The position numbers were made by a program, and so were the translations under genes. This document shows, one piece after another, positions 61,139 to 64,000 of a stretch of 64,000 nucleotides of DNA (positions are counted from its first letter, which is position 1; the number at the start of each line of letters is the position of its first letter). The stretch covers positions 9,114,001-9,178,000 of the forward strand of contig OW051472.1 of the NCBI GenBank assembly GCA_932521025.1, in the 5' to 3' direction. Source of the DNA: Oscheius onirici. Its lineage: Eukaryota; Nematoda; Chromadorea; Rhabditida; Rhabditidae. The notes beneath the pieces are model-generated. The model made no database searches. It saw nothing but the letters and a program-made list of their open reading frames with translations, and was not told the origin of the DNA.

Positions 61139-61947
61139 TGCTTTTCCTGAGAACCTTCTAGTTCGAACTGAGGACTCTTTCCGTTGCTTCGGGTTACGGT
61201 ACTTTTTATGTTTGTTGTTTTACGAAATTTTGACTTTTCAAACGTTACTTTTTTATGATTGCTTGTGGAACTTTTAGAAAGCAAACAATATAGTAATCAA
61301 TGCAAATTTTAATTGCGAAACTACGACAATTTGAATGCTAAATCGAAAGAAGTGGGTCTCGAAGCAAAGGATTATGGTAATGCTCTATTCTTTCCGAAGA
61401 AATCATACTACTAGATATATTATTCACCCGAGACCTGGACCGGAGTATCAGCACTTCAAAAGTCACGTGACGAGAATTCCTGCAAGAAGATCACAACAAA
61501 ATTCCGACAGTCCAACTTTTTTCGGAGGCAACTCGCCGCCCCTCATTCGACGATAATAATCAGCCACTGTGCATCAGAGAGGCGATGCTATCTGTTTGCT
61601 GTCTCTTGGTTCTCTCCTCTCTCATGTTTTTTCCATAACTGATACAGCCTATCGTCTAGACCTGCTTCCTATATTTTAATCTCTCCGAAAAAATGTTTTT
61701 GATGCATGGTTATCACTCCAGTCTCTTGTCCTTGAAACATCAAATCCCATTTGAATTATCTTCTCATTTAAAAAACTCAAACAAAAAGTTCTTACCAGGT
61801 GTGTCAGCTGCGTTCAACTGCACTGGATCAGATCATAACCGCCGCCGTTCCACCCATCTTCCAGTCAATTGCGGACCAGAGACTGAAGGACGCATGACGG
61901 TGAGTCATTTGGCTTTTTGGGACAAGTAAACTTCAGAAAAGGGAGCC
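61139..61947. other. Upstream region of the exchanger gene
   Basis: A 73-codon frame at 61335-61556 and a short protein-like frame around 61805-61904 occur, but neither connects to the exchanger. Possibly 5'UTR exons or chance. Confidence 0.35.
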
Positions 61948-64000
61948 ATGCTGAGCCAGCTAACGTGGTCCGACGTAAACACGCCTCTGATTCTCAGTGG
62001 ATGGCTGTTTAGCATCATCATAGCGAGGATCGGTTAGTTTATTCAATTTCTTGGGGAGGCACTTCTGATCTGAAAGTTCTGGAACCATCCTAAACAATGT
62101 CAACTTTTCTAGTGCTTTTTCTAGAGAGATTCTTTTTTTTCTTAGCTTCAGTTCTAAGCAAAAGAGCTGGAAAATCTCTTTCCTTTCCAAGCGCCGAACT
62201 ACACAGATCTGGTCCAAGTGCCATTAGTCACTTGCCGTCTTTCTTGTGTACAGGCGTCGTCTCGTAATCGCGACGATTATCGACACATTGGGCGGCTGAT
62301 GGTCATTGTGGAAGAATCATAAGAACAGAAACGTTTCAGTCTTTCACCGCTTCCACGTCCTCTCGCGAATATTCCCAGAGAGTGCTCTACTGATCGTACT
62401 CGGTCTAGCCGCCGGCTTCATTTTCGACGAACTATGGGTTCTGGATATCTATCTTCATCCGGGTAAATTGTCCAGTTTTTTTCTTATCTCTTTTCAGACC
62501 TCTTTTTCCTATATCTCCTGCCTCCAATTGCCTTGGATGCTGGTTATTTTATGCCAAATAAGGCCTTCTTTGCAAATATTGGGACAATACTGTTGTATGC
62601 CGTCTTCGGAACCATACTCAACATTATGCTGATTTGTTAGTTTCTCCCCCCATTAGTTTCTAAATTCTCTTAGCTGGTACCATCTACGCCTTTTCGCCAT
62701 ACTATCAGTACACGATTGAACCTATTGATATTCTTCTCTTCGGGACACTGATTTCCGGTAAGTTTTGACAAAACTTATCGTACAACTCGTAATTGAAAAT
62801 AAACTTCAAACTATATTAAAATCTTAGTTTGTTCAGTAAAAAGAGGTGACTACCGTAACCCATTTAGTTTGCCACGAAACCGGAAAAATACGGAAACACG
62901 GGGTACTCACAATTAGCCAGGAAATTTGGCTGATTACTTGTTATAGCGCGTGCCAAACCTTCACCTTACGTACTTTTTGACGCGATATTGCGTACGCGCG
63001 GGCAAGCCATTTTATTCGAATTTGTAATGCATTTTTTTGTACGCAAGATGAAGATTTGGCAAAAGCTATATAGTGGTCTCGCCGGCAAACTAAATGGGTT
63101 ACGGTAGTGCCCTCTAGTTACTGAACAAAAAATATATTTGCGTTTACTTTTCATTTGAATTTGTTGTCTGTGACTTGTTAGCGCATTAAGCAATTCTATC
63201 TCTGATCATCAGTAAATCAATGCTCTCTCCCACAGTCTTGGACATAAACTAGGCAATATTAAGCTGTGGATCCAGTAGCAGTTCTCTCCGTCTTCGAAGA
63301 GATCCACGTCAACCAACTTCTCTATATTTGCGTCTTTGGAGAGTCTCTCCTCAACGACGCCGTCGTCATCGTACTCTACCACACTCTGGCTTCGATGGCC
63401 AAGATTGGGACAGAAAATTTGATTCAAGAGGACTTTATCCATGCCTTTTTGTCATTTGTGATGGTTTCAACTGGAGGAATCATAATTGGACTGGTCTGGG
63501 TCTGCATAACAGCTATAGCCACCAAATACTCTTACGATTTTCCAATCATTCAGCCGTTGATTGTTCTGTCTTTTCCCTACATGGCCTATTTAATCTCGGA
63601 AAGTGTTCATTTGTCTGGAATCATTGCGTGAGTTTTTTTTAGTGAACAGAGCTATGAAATACTTTTTCAGAATTGTCACCTGTGGCCTTTTGATGAAAAG
63701 CTACATAGCGGGAAACCTGAACGACAAGGCCCTGACTACTGTCAAGTATTTTTTGAAAACGGTATCTTCCTGGTAATGTTCTCATTCTATCTAACTGAGC
63801 AGTCAATTCAGTTGTGAAGCCATCATCTTCGTCTTCCTGGGACTGTCGACCTTCTCAAAACAGCACAGTTGGGACATTGTGTTTACTGTGGTAACTGTGG
63901 CTGCTTGTTTAATTGGCAGATTCATTGGTAAGTGAAACTTCAATGGGAAACTGTATTTTTAGTGGTTATGGTCTTGACTTTCTTTGCCAATCGAAAGAGA
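61948..64000 (+). CDS. Na+/H+ exchanger (NHX/SLC9), 3' end outside window
   Basis: Membrane antiporter that swaps sodium for protons to set pH. Exons 61948..62032, 62340..62462, 62498..62635, 62674..62757, 63264..63627, 63671..63772, 63812..63927 and 63963.. have all phases consistent. The start [11 protein letters not shown] lies after an acceptor and has a purine-rich context. Family motifs are [30 protein letters not shown] (inhibitor-sensitive TM4 region), [18 protein letters not shown] and [16 protein letters not shown], which holds the transport-site ND pair. At least eight membrane segments are visible. The regulatory tail is beyond the edge. Intron 4 carries a family I foldback with a family II copy inside. 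Which worm NHX it is cannot be said. Confidence 0.93.
62825..63129. mobile_element. Foldback element, family I, copy c
   Basis: TTAGTTTGTTCAGTAAAAAG and CTACCGTAACCCATTTAG on the left pair with CTAAATGGGTTACGGTAG and TTACTGAACAAA on the right. It lies in exchanger intron 4. Confidence 0.75.
62945..63062. mobile_element. Foldback MITE, family II, copy e, nested in family I
   Basis: TATAGCGCGTGCCAAACCTT at one end and GATGAAGATTTGGCAAAAGC at the other. It is in reverse orientation to 5924-6062 and occupies the loop of the family I copy. Confidence 0.7.

Noticed and set aside
61335-61904. Short protein-like frames before the exchanger
   Set aside because: They cannot be joined to the exchanger in frame, and no independent gene structure could be built.

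Overview
The window is nuclear DNA of a nematode, most likely a free-living rhabditid related to Caenorhabditis; the species cannot be named from sequence alone. The evidence is many very short introns (about 35-50 bases), TTTTCAG-type acceptors (some directly before start codons, as in spliced-leader trans-splicing), and recognisable worm genes, above all a mec-2 stomatin whose N-terminal leader closely resembles C. elegans MEC-2 as I remember it. No tRNA, rRNA, CRISPR or prokaryotic feature was seen.

Layout, left to right. 1-1751 (-): peptide-type GPCR, cut by the left edge. 1752-7138: intergenic, with several foldback elements. 7139-9479 (-): F-box-like protein with a giant palindrome in one intron. 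10561-11226 (-): unknown protein that has two broken copies at about 15.4 and 16.2 kb. 11618-12758 (+): protein of two homologous DUF3421-like halves. 12949-15260 (-): 5'-truncated LINE with a TTTA-type tail. 16571-18991 (-): complete glucose-6-phosphate isomerase. 21383-48754 (+): the mec-2 locus, about 27 kb. 51460-55713 (+): glypican. 56233-58633 (+): SH2-tyrosine kinase. 58841-60235 (+): unknown secreted Thr-rich, probably GPI-anchored protein. 60822-61138 (-): small secreted Lys/Glu/Pro-rich protein with a reading-frame break. 61948-64000 (+): Na+/H+ exchanger, cut by the right edge.

The most interesting region is mec-2. A constitutive stomatin core (39634-42428) is preceded by at least five candidate alternative leaders spread over 18 kb (starting near 21.4, 24.7, 26.6, 28.5 and 34.3 kb, perhaps also 32.0 kb). 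Each ends in a phase-1 donor that joins the phase-1 start of the core in frame, so different promoters could give different N-termini. Two phase-1 cassettes (93 and 126 bases), a 27-base candidate microexon and at least two alternative 3' ends add to this. The C-terminal extension is long, charged and probably disordered.

The window is also dense in non-autonomous elements, nearly all with terminal inverted repeats. At least five families are visible, many sitting in introns, and some are nested in each other. Exon joins were worked out by hand from splice signals and reading phase; they are internally consistent but no transcript or database was consulted.
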